A stretch of 64,000 nt of DNA from contig NZ_JAZHSB010000001.1 of assembly GCF_036924715.1 (NCBI RefSeq), positions 4,145,001-4,209,000 of the forward strand, read 5' to 3'. The position numbers were made by a program, and so were the translations under genes. Every line of letters starts with the position of its first letter. The stretch's first letter is position 1. The DNA is from Bradyrhizobium sp. AZCC 1721 (GTDB taxonomy: Bacteria; Pseudomonadota; Alphaproteobacteria; Rhizobiales; Xanthobacteraceae). Below, in pieces: positions 32,595 through 42,564 of this stretch. A model generated the notes under the pieces. The model made no database searches, had not been told where the DNA came from, and saw only the letters and a list, made by a program, of their open reading frames with translations.

Positions 32595-33875
32595 ATGACC
32601 GACCGTCTCCCGGGATTTTCGACCCTTGCCGTGCATGCCGGCGCGCAGCCCGATCCCACCACCGGCGCGCGGGTGACGCCGATCTATCAAACCACGTCCT
32701 TCGTATTCAATGATGCCGACCATGCCGCCTCGCTGTTCGGGCTGCAGGCGTTCGGCAACATCTATACCCGCATCGGCAATCCCACGACCGCCGTGCTGGA
32801 AGAGCGCATTGCGGCGCTGGAAGGCGGCACCGCAGCGCTTGCGGTTGCCTCGGGACACGCGGCGCAAGTCGTCGTGCTGCAGCAATTGCTGATGCCGGGC
32901 GACGAATTCATCGCCGCGCGAAAACTCTATGGCGGCTCGATCAACCAGTTCACGCATGCGTTCAAGAGCTTTGGCTGGAACGTGGCGTGGGCCGACCCCG
33001 ACGATATTGGCAGTTTCGAGCGCGCGGTGACGCCGCGCACCAAGGCGATCTTCATAGAATCAATCGCCAACCCCGCCGGCAGCATCACCGACATCGAGGC
33101 GATCGCGGAGGTGGCCCGCAAGGCCGGCGTGCCGCTGATCGTCGACAACACGCTGGCAACGCCATATTTGATCCGCCCGATCGATCACGGCGCCGACATC
33201 GTCGTGCACTCGCTGACGAAATTCTTGGGCGGCCACGGCAATTCGCTCGGCGGCGTCATCGTCGATGCCGGCACCTTCGACTGGTCGAAGGACAACAAGT
33301 ATCCGATGCTCAACGAGCCGCGGCCGGAATATCACGGCATCAGGATCCAGGAGACGTTTGGCAATTTCGCCTTCGCGATCGCCTGCCGCGTGTTGGGTCT
33401 GCGCGATCTCGGCCCCGCGCTGTCGCCGTTCAACGCCTTCATGATCCTGACCGGCATCGAGACGCTGCCGCTGCGCATGCAGAAGCATTGCGAGAATGCC
33501 AAGGCGGTCGCGGAATTTCTGGCCGGCCATCCCGCGGTGGCATCGGTGAACTATGCGGGCCTCGCCAGCGACAGGTACAACAAGCTCGCGCGCAAATACG
33601 CGCCGAAGGGCGCCGGTGCCGTATTCACCTTCAGCCTCAGGGGCGGCTACGACGCCGGCGTCAGCCTGGTGTCGAACCTGAAATTGTTCTCGCATCTGGC
33701 CAATGTCGGCGACACCCGCTCGCTGGTGATTCACCCGGCCTCGACCACGCACAGCCAGCTCGACGACGACGCCAAGGTGAGAAGCGGCGCGGGGCCTGAT
33801 GTCGTGCGCCTGTCGATCGGCATCGAGGACAAGGAGGATCTGATCGCGGATCTGGAGCAGGCGCTGAGCGCGTGA
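32595..33875 (+). CDS. metY: O-acetylhomoserine sulfhydrylase (MetY-like, PLP-dependent)
   Basis: 426 residues with Cys/Met-metabolism PLP enzyme motifs: TPIYQTTSFVF, YTRIGNPTTAVLEERIAALEGG, VDNTLATPYLIRPIDHGADIVVHSLTKFLGGHG with the PLP lysine K209, and the C-terminal THSQLDDDAKVRSGAGPDVVRLSIGIED. The length and the YPMLNEPRPEYHG insertion match O-acetylhomoserine aminocarboxypropyltransferase rather than MetB/MetC. It makes homocysteine from O-acetylhomoserine and sulfide in methionine synthesis. No SAM-II riboswitch was found upstream. Confidence 0.92.
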   Translation: MTDRLPGFSTLAVHAGAQPDPTTGARVTPIYQTTSFVFNDADHAASLFGLQAFGNIYTRIGNPTTAVLEERIAALEGGTAALAVASGHAAQVVVLQQLLMPGDEFIAARKLYGGSINQFTHAFKSFGWNVAWADPDDIGSFERAVTPRTKAIFIESIANPAGSITDIEAIAEVARKAGVPLIVDNTLATPYLIRPIDHGADIVVHSLTKFLGGHGNSLGGVIVDAGTFDWSKDNKYPMLNEPRPEYHGIRIQETFGNFAFAIACRVLGLRDLGPALSPFNAFMILTGIETLPLRMQKHCENAKAVAEFLAGHPAVASVNYAGLASDRYNKLARKYAPKGAGAVFTFSLRGGYDAGVSLVSNLKLFSHLANVGDTRSLVIHPASTTHSQLDDDAKVRSGAGPDVVRLSIGIEDKEDLIADLEQALSA

Positions 33876-33884
33876 TACCGCCGT

Positions 33885-33999
33885 CATTGCGAGGAGCTCG
33901 CGACAAAATTGCAAAGCAATTTTGCGCTGAAGCGACAAAGCAATCCATTGTATCCCCGAGCGGAGAGATGGATTGCCTCGCTGCGCTCGCAATGACGGA
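33885..33999. repeat. Dispersed palindrome (GTCATTGCGAG family), copy 1
   Basis: Ends CGTCATTGCGAGGAGC and GCTCGCAATGACG are complementary, as are the inner AGCAATCCATTG and TGGATTGCCTCGCTGCG parts. Further copies are at 43778-43859 and 51838-51923. Confidence 0.85.
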
Positions 34000-34109
34000 G
34001 CGGGCAGTCGCCCGATCGTCTACCCCAACCCGCCGTAACAAGCCTCTCATTAAAGGTCATTCCGGCATAAAGTGGCGAGGACCCGCCCCCGAACGATTCG
34101 GAGCCAACC

Positions 34110-34535
34110 ATGCTGCGCTGGACGATGTCATTGCTGATTGCGACGTTCGTGATCGGAACCGCTGTCGCCGCCGACGGCCCCGCCGCCACCAAGCGCGCCA
34201 CGGTTCGTGCCGCCAGCAATTTGCCGCCGGGCCTACCCCGGGCGCATTACAATTACCGAACCACGGTCGCCCCCGCCGCACCGCTCTACGTGCGGCGCGG
34301 CCGCCAACTGGTGGTCGTCGCCGAAGACGAGCCCGAAGTGCTGATCAAGCCGGTGGGCGTGATGCCCTACGTGCCGCTGGTCAGGGGTACGCCATTGCTG
34401 CCCGGGTCGTCGACGCTGCCCGGATATTACGGAACGAGCCATTCCTACAGCTATGACGGCCCTTATTATGGCGGCTCCTATACACCCTACTGGGCTCGCC
34501 TGCCCTACGCCTGCGGCGTGTACGGATATTGCTAA
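34110..34535 (+). CDS. Small exported protein, unknown
   Basis: 141 residues with a signal peptide (MLRWTMSLLIATFVIGTAVAADG) and GGAGCC upstream of the ATG. The mature part has a basic APLYVRRGRQLVVVAEDEP stretch and a C-terminal Tyr/Gly/Ser-rich tail (about residues 105-141) ending in two cysteines (YACGVYGYC). The composition suggests a periplasmic or surface protein. No family recognised. It precedes nadQ by about 30 bp. Confidence 0.65.
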   Translation: MLRWTMSLLIATFVIGTAVAADGPAATKRATVRAASNLPPGLPRAHYNYRTTVAPAAPLYVRRGRQLVVVAEDEPEVLIKPVGVMPYVPLVRGTPLLPGSSTLPGYYGTSHSYSYDGPYYGGSYTPYWARLPYACGVYGYC

Positions 34536-34567
34536 CGGCCCATCAGCGACGGAGACGGACAACAGAG

Positions 34568-35524
34568 GTGGCAGGGGCATTGAAGAAAGACAGGGCAACA
34601 GGTTCTGCCAACGCGGTCACGGCGGATCTGGTCGCCGTCCTCGTCGCCGTCACCGAGGGCGAGCCCAAGATCATGACCATCGCCAACGATGGCGCGCTGC
34701 CGAGCGGCCCATTCGAATTCGCGCACCGTTCGCTGCAGACGGGATTGCGGGCTTGGGTCGAGGCGCAGACCGGCCATCCGCTCGGCTATGTCGAGCAGCT
34801 CTACACGTTTGCCGATCGTGGGCGCGCAGGAGATGCCAAGTCACCGCATTCGATCTCGATCAGCTATCTGGGCCTGACTCGTGAAGACAAGGTCGGCCAG
34901 GGTTTTGAGGCGCACTGGTCCGGCTGGTACGAGTATTTTCCATGGGAGGATCGCCGGGCCGGCCTTCCCGCTTCACTGGCCAAGACATTGGCGTCGCGGC
35001 TGCGGGCGTGGGCGAAATCCGCTGAGACCACCGGCCTGCAGCGCCAACGCTGGCAGCGCGCCGCCATCACGTTTGGCCTCGACGATCGCGAATGGAACGA
35101 GGAGCTGGTGCTGCAGCGCTATGAGCTGCTCTATGAAGCCGGCTTGATCCCGGAAGCGGTGCGTGACGGCGCGGCCGCCACGACCGTCATCCCGGGTAAG
35201 CCAATGACCGGAGATCATCGCCGCATTCTTGCCACCGGGATCGCGCGCCTGCGCGCCAAGATCAAATACCGCCCCGTGGTGTTCGAACTGATGCCGGCGG
35301 AATTCACCCTGCTGCAACTGCAACGCAGCGTTGAGGCGCTTGCAGGCCGGCTGGTGCACAAACAGAATTTTCGGCGCCTGATCGAGCAGCAGCAACTCGT
35401 TGAGGAAACTGGCGCAATCGCCGCCGACACCGTCGGCCGCCCCGCCAAATTGTTCAGGTTCCGCCACGGCGTGCTGGCCGAGCGGGCGATCGCCGGAACC
35501 AAACTTCCCTTATCGCGCACTTGA
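34568..35524 (+). CDS. nadQ: NadQ-type NUDIX-like transcriptional regulator of NAD synthesis
   Basis: 318 residues from a GTG at 34568; an in-frame TTG at 34529 overlaps the previous gene and has no RBS. The N-terminal domain (about 15-200) is NUDIX-like (VTADLVAVLVAVTEGEPKIMTIAND, RAWVEAQTGHPLGYVEQLYTFADRG, SISYLGLTRED) without an intact Nudix-box catalytic motif. The C-terminal domain is a winged helix (FTLLQLQRSVEALAGRLVHKQNFRRLIEQQQLVEETG). This is the COG4111 architecture of NadQ, described as the regulator of de novo NAD synthesis genes in alphaproteobacteria. It is directly upstream of nadABC, with two palindromes in the gap. Confidence 0.85.
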   Translation: MAGALKKDRATGSANAVTADLVAVLVAVTEGEPKIMTIANDGALPSGPFEFAHRSLQTGLRAWVEAQTGHPLGYVEQLYTFADRGRAGDAKSPHSISISYLGLTREDKVGQGFEAHWSGWYEYFPWEDRRAGLPASLAKTLASRLRAWAKSAETTGLQRQRWQRAAITFGLDDREWNEELVLQRYELLYEAGLIPEAVRDGAAATTVIPGKPMTGDHRRILATGIARLRAKIKYRPVVFELMPAEFTLLQLQRSVEALAGRLVHKQNFRRLIEQQQLVEETGAIAADTVGRPAKLFRFRHGVLAERAIAGTKLPLSRT

Positions 35525-35531
35525 CTTCGAT

Positions 35532-35550
35532 TATGCTCAGGATAAGTATA
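35532..35550. promoter_or_regulatory. NadQ operator candidate, site 1 (imperfect)
   Basis: TATGCTC-AGGAT-AAGTATA has the same 7-5-7 layout as the perfect site at 35559-35577 with two arm mismatches. The two sites are spaced 27 bp centre to centre. Confidence 0.6.
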
Positions 35551-35558
35551 AGCCAAGA

Positions 35559-35577
35559 TATACTCACGGAGAGTATA
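35559..35577. promoter_or_regulatory. NadQ operator candidate, site 2 (perfect palindrome)
   Basis: TATACTC-ACGGA-GAGTATA is a perfect 7-bp inverted repeat with a 5-nt spacer ending one base before the nadA start. It includes the ribosome-binding site (CGGAGAG), so a bound regulator would block both transcription and initiation. Confidence 0.72.
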
Positions 35578-35578
35578 A

Positions 35579-36561
<983 letters not shown>

Positions 36562-36565
<4 letters not shown>

Positions 36566-38115
36566 GCACCGAGATTTCAGCGCTCAATCACCGTCCCGTC
36601 ATCATCGGCGGCGGCGCCGCCGGATTGATGACGGCGCTTCAGATGGCGCCCGAGCCGGTCGTATTGCTGTCGAAGGCACCGCTCGGCGCGGAAGCCTCGA
36701 GCCTGTGGGCACAAGGCGGATTGGCCGCAGCGATGGGCGAGGATGACGACCCTGCCCTGCACCTGGCCGATACGCTGGCCGCTGGCGCGGGCCTGTGCGA
36801 CGAGGCCATTGCGAGCCGGGTCGTTCAGGCCGCGCCTGCCGCAGTCGAACATCTCGCACGGCTTGGCGTTGCCTTCGATCGTACGCCCGATGGCGGCTGG
36901 CGGCTTGGCCTCGAAGCCGCCCACAGCCGCAACCGGATCGTGCACGCCACCGGCGACGGCACGGGTCGCGAGATCATGCGCGCGCTGATTGCAGCGGTAC
37001 GCCGCTGTCCGTCGGTCACGCTGCTGGAGGGCGTCGAGGCGCGCAGCCTGATCGTCGAGGATAACGCCATCAGGGGCGTGCTCGCGGTGAACGCGCAGAG
37101 GCCGCTGGTGATCGATACCGGTCGTGTCGTGATCGCGACGGGCGGTATCGGTGGACTGTTCCTCGACAGCACTAATCCTGCCGGCTGCTACGGCCAGGGA
37201 CTGGCGCTGGCGGCGCGCGCAGGCGCGCTGCTCGCCGATCTCGAGTTCATCCAGTTTCACCCGACCGCCTTCGACGGGCCGTCGCGCCCGATGCCGCTGG
37301 TGACCGAGGCCGTGCGCGGCGATGGCGCCATCCTGATCGACGATACCGGGCAGCGCTTCATGGCGGATCAGCCAGGTGCCGAGCTCGCGCCCCGCGACAT
37401 CGTCGCGCGCGCGGTCTGGCGCCGTCGCGCGGAGGGGCATCGCGTTTTCCTCGACGCGCGCAAACATCCGGGAGCGGAATTTGCAGAACGCTATCCCGTC
37501 ATCTCCGCCTTCTGCAAAATGGCCGGGATCGATCCCGCGGCCGATCCGATTCCGGTGAGGCCGGCGGTGCACTACCACATGGGCGGTATCGCCGTTGATG
37601 GCGAAGGCCGCAGCAGCGTGGACGGCCTCTGGGCCTACGGCGAGGTCGGCCGCACCGGGCTGCATGGCGCCAACCGGCTCGCCAGCAATTCGCTGATGGA
37701 AGCCATCGTCTGTGCGCAATGGGTTGCAGAGAGCGTCACCGGCGCGAGCCACGGCCCGCTGAAAGCGCGCGTGGCCAACGCACCTGCGCCCGCGTCCGAT
37801 CCTTCGGCCATACGGCCGATCCTGTCGCAAGGCCTTGGCGTGCTCCGCGACCGGCACGGCATAGAGCGCGCGATCCGCAGCCTCCATCCGCTCGCCAACG
37901 GCAGAAGTGCGGCAGCCGATCCCGCGCTGGTGGGATTGATGATCGCGGTCGCCGCCTGGCGGCGCGAGGAAAGCCGCGGCGGGCATTTTCGCACCGACTT
38001 CCCCGATGTCCTGCCTTCGGCCGTATCCTCATCCATCTCGCTCGCGGACGCACTCGACGCCGCGCGCGACATCGTTGAAACCGGTTCGCTGTTTGCCGGG
38101 AGTGCCCAGCCTTGA
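36562..38115 (+). CDS. nadB: L-aspartate oxidase
   Basis: 517 residues, starting in an ATGA overlap with nadA. The FAD-binding PVIIGGGAAGLMTALQM, SLWAQGGLAAAM, the active-site region EFIQFHPTAF, TEAVRGDGAILID, VHYHMGGIAVD and GLHGANRLASNSLMEA are all conserved. NadB oxidises aspartate to iminoaspartate, the substrate of NadA, so coupling by overlap keeps the two enzymes in proportion. Its stop overlaps the TTG start of nadC. Confidence 0.96.
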
Positions 38116-38981
38116 CACTAACCCCGCTTCTGCCTGTCGTGTACGAGCCGGCGGTTCGAACCGCCCTGCTGGAAGACTTGGGCCGCGCCGGCGATATCAC
38201 CGCAGACGCGATCGTTCCGACGGACAAGCGCGCCTCGCTGGTGCTGCGCGCGCGCCAGCCCGGCGTCGTGGCCGGGCTCGACATCGCGTGCTGTGCATTT
38301 CAGCTCGTCAATCCTGCCATCCAACTCGAAGCGGAGCGCCCTGACGGCAGCGTGGTGGCGCCGGGAGATGTGATCGCCGCTATCGAGGGGCCGGCACGCG
38401 GACTATTGACCGGCGAACGGACGGCGCTGAATTTTCTCTGCCACCTCAGCGGCGTCGCGACCGCAACGGCCTCGCTGGTATCGGCCGCGCAAGGCACCAA
38501 GGCGCGCATCGTCTGTACCCGCAAGACGACGCCCGGGCTGCGCGCGCTGGAAAAATATGCGGTCCGCGCCGGCGGTGGCAGCAATCACCGCTTTGGGCTC
38601 GACGACGCCATTCTGATCAAGGACAACCATATCGCACTGGCCGGCGATATCAGGATCGCGATCGAACGCGCAAAGGCGCATGCCGGCCACCTCGTCAAGA
38701 TCGAGGTCGAGGTGGATACGCTAGCCCAGCTTGAACAGGCGCTCGCGATCGGCGTCGATGCCGTCCTGCTCGACAACATGGCGGTCGAGGAGCTGCGGCA
38801 GGCGGTGGCGATGACCGGCGGTCGGGCGATCACCGAAGCCTCCGGCCGCATCACGGCCGAGACGGCCAAAGCGATCGCGGCAACTGGCGTCGATCTGATT
38901 TCCGCCGGCTGGCTGACTCACAGCTCCGCCGCGCTCGATATCGGCCTCGACTATCTCGGACTCAATCGGCAGGCAGCGTAG
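38112..38981 (+). CDS. nadC: Nicotinate-nucleotide pyrophosphorylase (carboxylating)
   Basis: 289 residues from a TTG start that forms a TTGA overlap with the nadB stop. Motifs are EDLGRAGDITADAI, LNFLCHLSGVATAT, TRKTTPGLRALEKYAVRAGGGSNHRFGLDDAILIKDNHIA, EVEVDTLAQLEQAL and EASGRITAETAKAIAATGVDLISAGWLTHS. The enzyme converts quinolinate and PRPP to nicotinate mononucleotide. It closes the nadABC operon. Confidence 0.96.
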   Translation: MTLTPLLPVVYEPAVRTALLEDLGRAGDITADAIVPTDKRASLVLRARQPGVVAGLDIACCAFQLVNPAIQLEAERPDGSVVAPGDVIAAIEGPARGLLTGERTALNFLCHLSGVATATASLVSAAQGTKARIVCTRKTTPGLRALEKYAVRAGGGSNHRFGLDDAILIKDNHIALAGDIRIAIERAKAHAGHLVKIEVEVDTLAQLEQALAIGVDAVLLDNMAVEELRQAVAMTGGRAITEASGRITAETAKAIAATGVDLISAGWLTHSSAALDIGLDYLGLNRQAA

Positions 38982-38992
38982 CTCTCGGCGGA

Positions 38993-39802
38993 CTACTCAG
39001 CCGCACGCATTGCCTTGTCCTCGCGCATCAGGCGGTTGTTGCGCTGGACCACCGAATAGCTCGCCAGCGCAAACAGGACCACTAGGCCCTGGATCGACAG
39101 CGCTTCCATGGAAGGATTCAGGCCGATCGCGGTCAGAAACGCCGAGCCCTTCACCTCGGTGACCGTGATGATCGCCTGTTCCTGGAACTCCTGCACCGCC
39201 TCGCCGATGAACTTGATCGCCATCACGAACAGGAACGCCGAGGTGACGATGAACAGCGGCCGCAGCGGAAGCTTCCGCGCAATCAGGTTGATGAAATAGA
39301 ACAGCACGGCGAGGCCCACCATCGCCACCGCAAGCCCGGCGAACAGGCCCGCGCTCCAGCCGCCCTCGGTCTTCGCCAGCGCATGGATGAACAGCACGGT
39401 TTCGGCACCCTCCCGGAACACCGCGAGGAAAGCCAGTGCGCCGACCGCCCACACCGTGTCCTGCGACAGTGCGCGGTCGGCTTTATGCGCGAGATAATCC
39501 TGCCAGCCGCGCGGGTCCTGCTTCACCATCAGCCAGCCGCTGACATAGAGCATCAGGGCGGCGGCGATGAGAATGATGACGCCCTCGAGGATATCGCTGT
39601 GGTCGCCGGAGTTCAGCACCGCAAACAGCCAGGCGGCGACGAAGCTGGCGCCGACCGCGGCGAGCGCGCCGCCGTACAGCGCCTGAATGCGGTGGGCGGC
39701 ACCGGCCTTGGTCAGGTAGCCCGCGAGTGCCGCGATCACCAGCATGGCTTCGAGCCCCTCACGAAGCAGTATGATGGCGGCCTGGATGAAAGCTGACGAC
39801 AT
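38993..39802 (-). CDS. FTR1-family iron permease (EfeU-like)
   Basis: 269 residues with seven hydrophobic segments. The two REGxE iron-binding motifs are present: R14-E18 (REGLE) in the first helix and R130-E134 (REGAE) in the fourth. These motifs translocate iron in Ftr1p/EfeU. The usual EfeO and EfeB partners are not adjacent, so it may work alone or with partners elsewhere. I found no clear Irr or RirA box in the 150 bp upstream. It is convergent with nadC. Confidence 0.9.
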   Translation of the reverse strand: MSSAFIQAAIILLREGLEAMLVIAALAGYLTKAGAAHRIQALYGGALAAVGASFVAAWLFAVLNSGDHSDILEGVIILIAAALMLYVSGWLMVKQDPRGWQDYLAHKADRALSQDTVWAVGALAFLAVFREGAETVLFIHALAKTEGGWSAGLFAGLAVAMVGLAVLFYFINLIARKLPLRPLFIVTSAFLFVMAIKFIGEAVQEFQEQAIITVTEVKGSAFLTAIGLNPSMEALSIQGLVVLFALASYSVVQRNNRLMREDKAMRAAE

Positions 39803-39955
39803 GAAACTGAACCTTTGTTTTGGCTCGTTTTATCGTCCAAACGATTCAAGTAAAGCGGTCGCACGCCACCCAGATGCGTCAAGGCCGTCGCGCAGCAAGA
39901 AACCCCTGCAAATCGGGCACTTCCCGCAATGACAGCAGATTAGAATTGCTCAATT

Positions 39956-41047
39956 TCAGCCGGGCTGTCCGAGCGGCATCGCCAGCTTCTGCCTATCGTG
40001 CTCGGTACGCCGCGCAACCAGGCGCTCGGTCTGCAGAACCGCCAGCGTCAGGACCACGATGGCTGTGGCCTGATGCGCCAGCGCGAGATCGATCGGCACC
40101 TGATGCAGTAGCGTCAGAATGCCGAGCCCGGCCTGCAGCGCGATCGCCGTCACCAAAGACCAGGCGCCGCCGACCACGGCAACACCGGCCCGTGACCTCA
40201 CGCTATCGACCGCATGAAAGACCGCCAGCGCCAGCAGCGCGTAGGCAGTCATGCGGTGTTCGAACTGCACAGTGAGCGTGTTGTCGAACAGATTGCGCCA
40301 CCACGGCTCTTCGAAGAACAGCCGCGCCGCTGATGGAATGAAGGCGCCATCGATCTCGGGCCAGGTGTTGTACACCCGGCCTGCGCGCAGGCCCGCGACC
40401 AGCGCGCCGAAATAGAGCTGCAGGAAGGTCAATGCCAGCAAGGCCACGGCGGTTATCTTCAGTCGTGGCGCCGCCGCAGGTTGCGGACGCGCACGCATCC
40501 GCCGCAGCGTCCAGATGATCGACGCAAAAATGATCAGCGCCAGCACCAGATGCGTCGCCAGCCGATATTGAGATACCTCGGTCCGTTGGGACAGGCCGGA
40601 GGCGACCATCCACCAGCCGACCGCCCCCTGCAGCGCGCCGAGGCCGAAGATCAGCCACAACCGCTTCTTCAATTCGGCGCTGAACGCGCCACGCCACAGA
40701 AAGTACAGGAACGGCAGCAGGTAGACCGCGCCGATCACGCGTCCGAGCAGCCGATGGCTCCATTCCCACCAGAAGATGGTCTTGAACTCGGCAAGGCTCA
40801 TGCCGGCGTTGAGTTCGCGGTATTGTGGAATGGCCTTGTAGCCCTCGAACGCCTGCGCCCATTGCGCCTTGTTGAGCGGCGGCAGCGTGCCGGTAACCGG
40901 CTTCCACTCCACGATCGACAATCCGGATTCCGTCAGGCGCGTAGCGCCGCCGACCAAGACCATGACCGCAATCAGCGCGGCAACCACGATCAGCCACCAT
41001 CTGACGGCGCTGGCATGCGGGGCCTGCTGTGCGGAACTAGCGGTCAT
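39956..41047 (-). CDS. ctaA: Haem A synthase (COX15/CtaA)
   Basis: 363 residues and eight transmembrane segments. The family signature GGATRLTESGLSIVEWKPVTGTLPPLNKAQW is in the first part, followed by the haem-binding histidines in FWWEWSHRLLGR, YRLATHLVLAL, FEHRMTAYALL and LALAHQATAIVVL. It hydroxylates haem O to haem A for aa3-type cytochrome oxidase in the inner membrane. Length is typical for the alphaproteobacterial type 2 form. Confidence 0.96.
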   Translation of the reverse strand: MTASSAQQAPHASAVRWWLIVVAALIAVMVLVGGATRLTESGLSIVEWKPVTGTLPPLNKAQWAQAFEGYKAIPQYRELNAGMSLAEFKTIFWWEWSHRLLGRVIGAVYLLPFLYFLWRGAFSAELKKRLWLIFGLGALQGAVGWWMVASGLSQRTEVSQYRLATHLVLALIIFASIIWTLRRMRARPQPAAAPRLKITAVALLALTFLQLYFGALVAGLRAGRVYNTWPEIDGAFIPSAARLFFEEPWWRNLFDNTLTVQFEHRMTAYALLALAVFHAVDSVRSRAGVAVVGGAWSLVTAIALQAGLGILTLLHQVPIDLALAHQATAIVVLTLAVLQTERLVARRTEHDRQKLAMPLGQPG

Positions 41048-41166
41048 AAAAGCCCGTTTTGAAATCCGTCCTGGCTCGCCCCGAAGGCGCGCTTGATTGA
41101 ATTGGCGCGCCCCTTATAGTCCGCCCCTTCCTGCGCGCAACCCGCCACGAGCCTGATATATCCGAC

Positions 41167-41379
41167 ATGACGATACGCACCCGCAAATTCTTTGGAACCC
41201 TCGCTTTGCTGGTGCTGGTCGTGGTGTGGTCGCTGTTGGGCATGACCATCGCCCAGACGCCGTGGCTGGCCAGTTCAGGCCTGCTGCAGGCGATCTTCTA
41301 TGTCGTGGCAGGGCTTGGATGGGTGCTGCCGGCGATGCCGATCGTGAGCTGGATGTCGCGGCCCGATCGCGCCGCTTAG
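41167..41379 (+). CDS. DUF2842 small membrane protein
   Basis: 70 residues with two transmembrane helices (GTLALLVLVVVWSLLGMTIAQ and QAIFYVVAGLGWVLPAMPIVSWM) separated by a short polar loop; the terminal LPAMPIVSWMSRP matches DUF2842 proteins of alphaproteobacteria. Function unknown. It diverges from ctaA, and members are often found in this setting. Confidence 0.85.
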   Translation: MTIRTRKFFGTLALLVLVVVWSLLGMTIAQTPWLASSGLLQAIFYVVAGLGWVLPAMPIVSWMSRPDRAA

Positions 41380-41380
41380 A

Positions 41381-42481
41381 CTAGACCCAATTGTCCCGGG
41401 CCGGCCTGACCGCGGGAAACATCATCCCTGACAGCAATACCCGCATCGTGCGCAGCGAACCCTGCCGGCCGTCCCAAGCGATTCGGGGCAGTGCGTGCAG
41501 GTTGGTGAACCCCCTGGCCTCGACGACGGCTGGGATCGTCGATACCGCGCTGGCGAAATCTGCCTCCTGCGCCATCACGACATGCTCCGGGCGCCAGGAT
41601 TGCCGGTCGCCGAACGGATAGGCGAAATGCCTGACGGGCTGGCGCAAGGCCGTCTCCGCAACCGCCTTGCCCATCGTCATTTCGCGCTGCGCGTCCGCCC
41701 CTTTCAGGTTGGACAGTGTGGAATAGTTCACCGTTGCGCTGCCGATCGTCACCAGCGGATCGGCGGCGAGCTTGGCCAGATCGTCCCAATCCATCGAGGC
41801 GGCGCGCGACAGCGCCGCGAGATCGACGGAGTAGCGCGTGCAGAGGTCGTGGATCGCGAACGAAAGATCCGGCGGCGCCAGCGTCCGCATCCAGTTCGCG
41901 AGAAATTCGAACGTGTCGTGCTTCTCGGACGTGCTGCCCGTTGCGAAACGCCGTTCCTTGCGGTCGATCACCAGGCTGATCCGATCCTCTCGCGCGATCA
42001 TCTCTTCCAGCGCGAGCCACCAGGCTTCGCCGAGCCCATCCGGAAACGCGGTGGGCAGGTAGATGGTGAAGGGCGCGCCCTGCTTCGACAACACCGGATA
42101 GGCCTGCGTGATGACATCCTTACAGCCGCCGTCGAACGTCAGGCAGGCAAACCGGTTGGCCCTTGGCAGCGTGACCGCCCGCCGGCACACCTCGTCCATC
42201 GTGATCAGGTCGAAGTTCCAGCGCTTCAGCGCACGGATCGTCCGGTCGAGAAATTCTGGCGTGATTTCACGCCACCGATTGGGCTGAAACGGCCGGGAAT
42301 CCCGCGGACGCACGCGCTCGAACCGCAAAATGACGCCGGCGCCACCGCGCTGCCGCTGCTTCAGCCTGAAATAGCCGCTGAAATAGGCGAGCTCCATCCC
42401 GGCCCGCCGCAAAATTCCGAAATCCGACGCCAAACGTACCGCCCTCACCATGCGGTCGCGCTGCCCCCGCCGCGCCCGCAT
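41381..42481 (-). CDS. Polysaccharide deacetylase (NodB) fold protein with degraded metal site
   Basis: 366 residues from the ATG at 42481, which has AAAGGG upstream; ATGs at 42502 and 42547 would extend it. The NodB barrel is recognisable by RFACLTFDGGCKDVITQAYPVLSKQGAPFTIYLPTAF and the late RHFAYPFGD segment. However the TFDD motif reads TFDG, and the metal-binding H-x-x-x-H region reads IGSATVNYSTLSNL, lacking both histidines. The enzyme may therefore be inactive or use another mechanism. It opens the exopolysaccharide locus, divergent from the acyltransferase gene, and probably acts on or regulates that polymer. Confidence 0.8.
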   Translation of the reverse strand: MRARRGQRDRMVRAVRLASDFGILRRAGMELAYFSGYFRLKQRQRGGAGVILRFERVRPRDSRPFQPNRWREITPEFLDRTIRALKRWNFDLITMDEVCRRAVTLPRANRFACLTFDGGCKDVITQAYPVLSKQGAPFTIYLPTAFPDGLGEAWWLALEEMIAREDRISLVIDRKERRFATGSTSEKHDTFEFLANWMRTLAPPDLSFAIHDLCTRYSVDLAALSRAASMDWDDLAKLAADPLVTIGSATVNYSTLSNLKGADAQREMTMGKAVAETALRQPVRHFAYPFGDRQSWRPEHVVMAQEADFASAVSTIPAVVEARGFTNLHALPRIAWDGRQGSLRTMRVLLSGMMFPAVRPARDNWV

Positions 42482-42564
42482 CGTATTACCCTTTGTTGAC
42501 ATTTCCCTGCGAAGGTCGGCCAAAGCCGAAATTGTAAACAAATTCATATAACACGGGCTCTGCG

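Noticed and set aside
36577..37986. A 469-codon minus-strand frame antisense to nadB
   Set aside because: nadB has all catalytic motifs and coupling to nadA/nadC; the antisense frame is a shadow.
39803..39955. Possible Irr/ICE iron box upstream of the FTR1 permease
   Set aside because: The nearest look-alike (TTAGAATTGCTCAA) lacks the symmetric second half.
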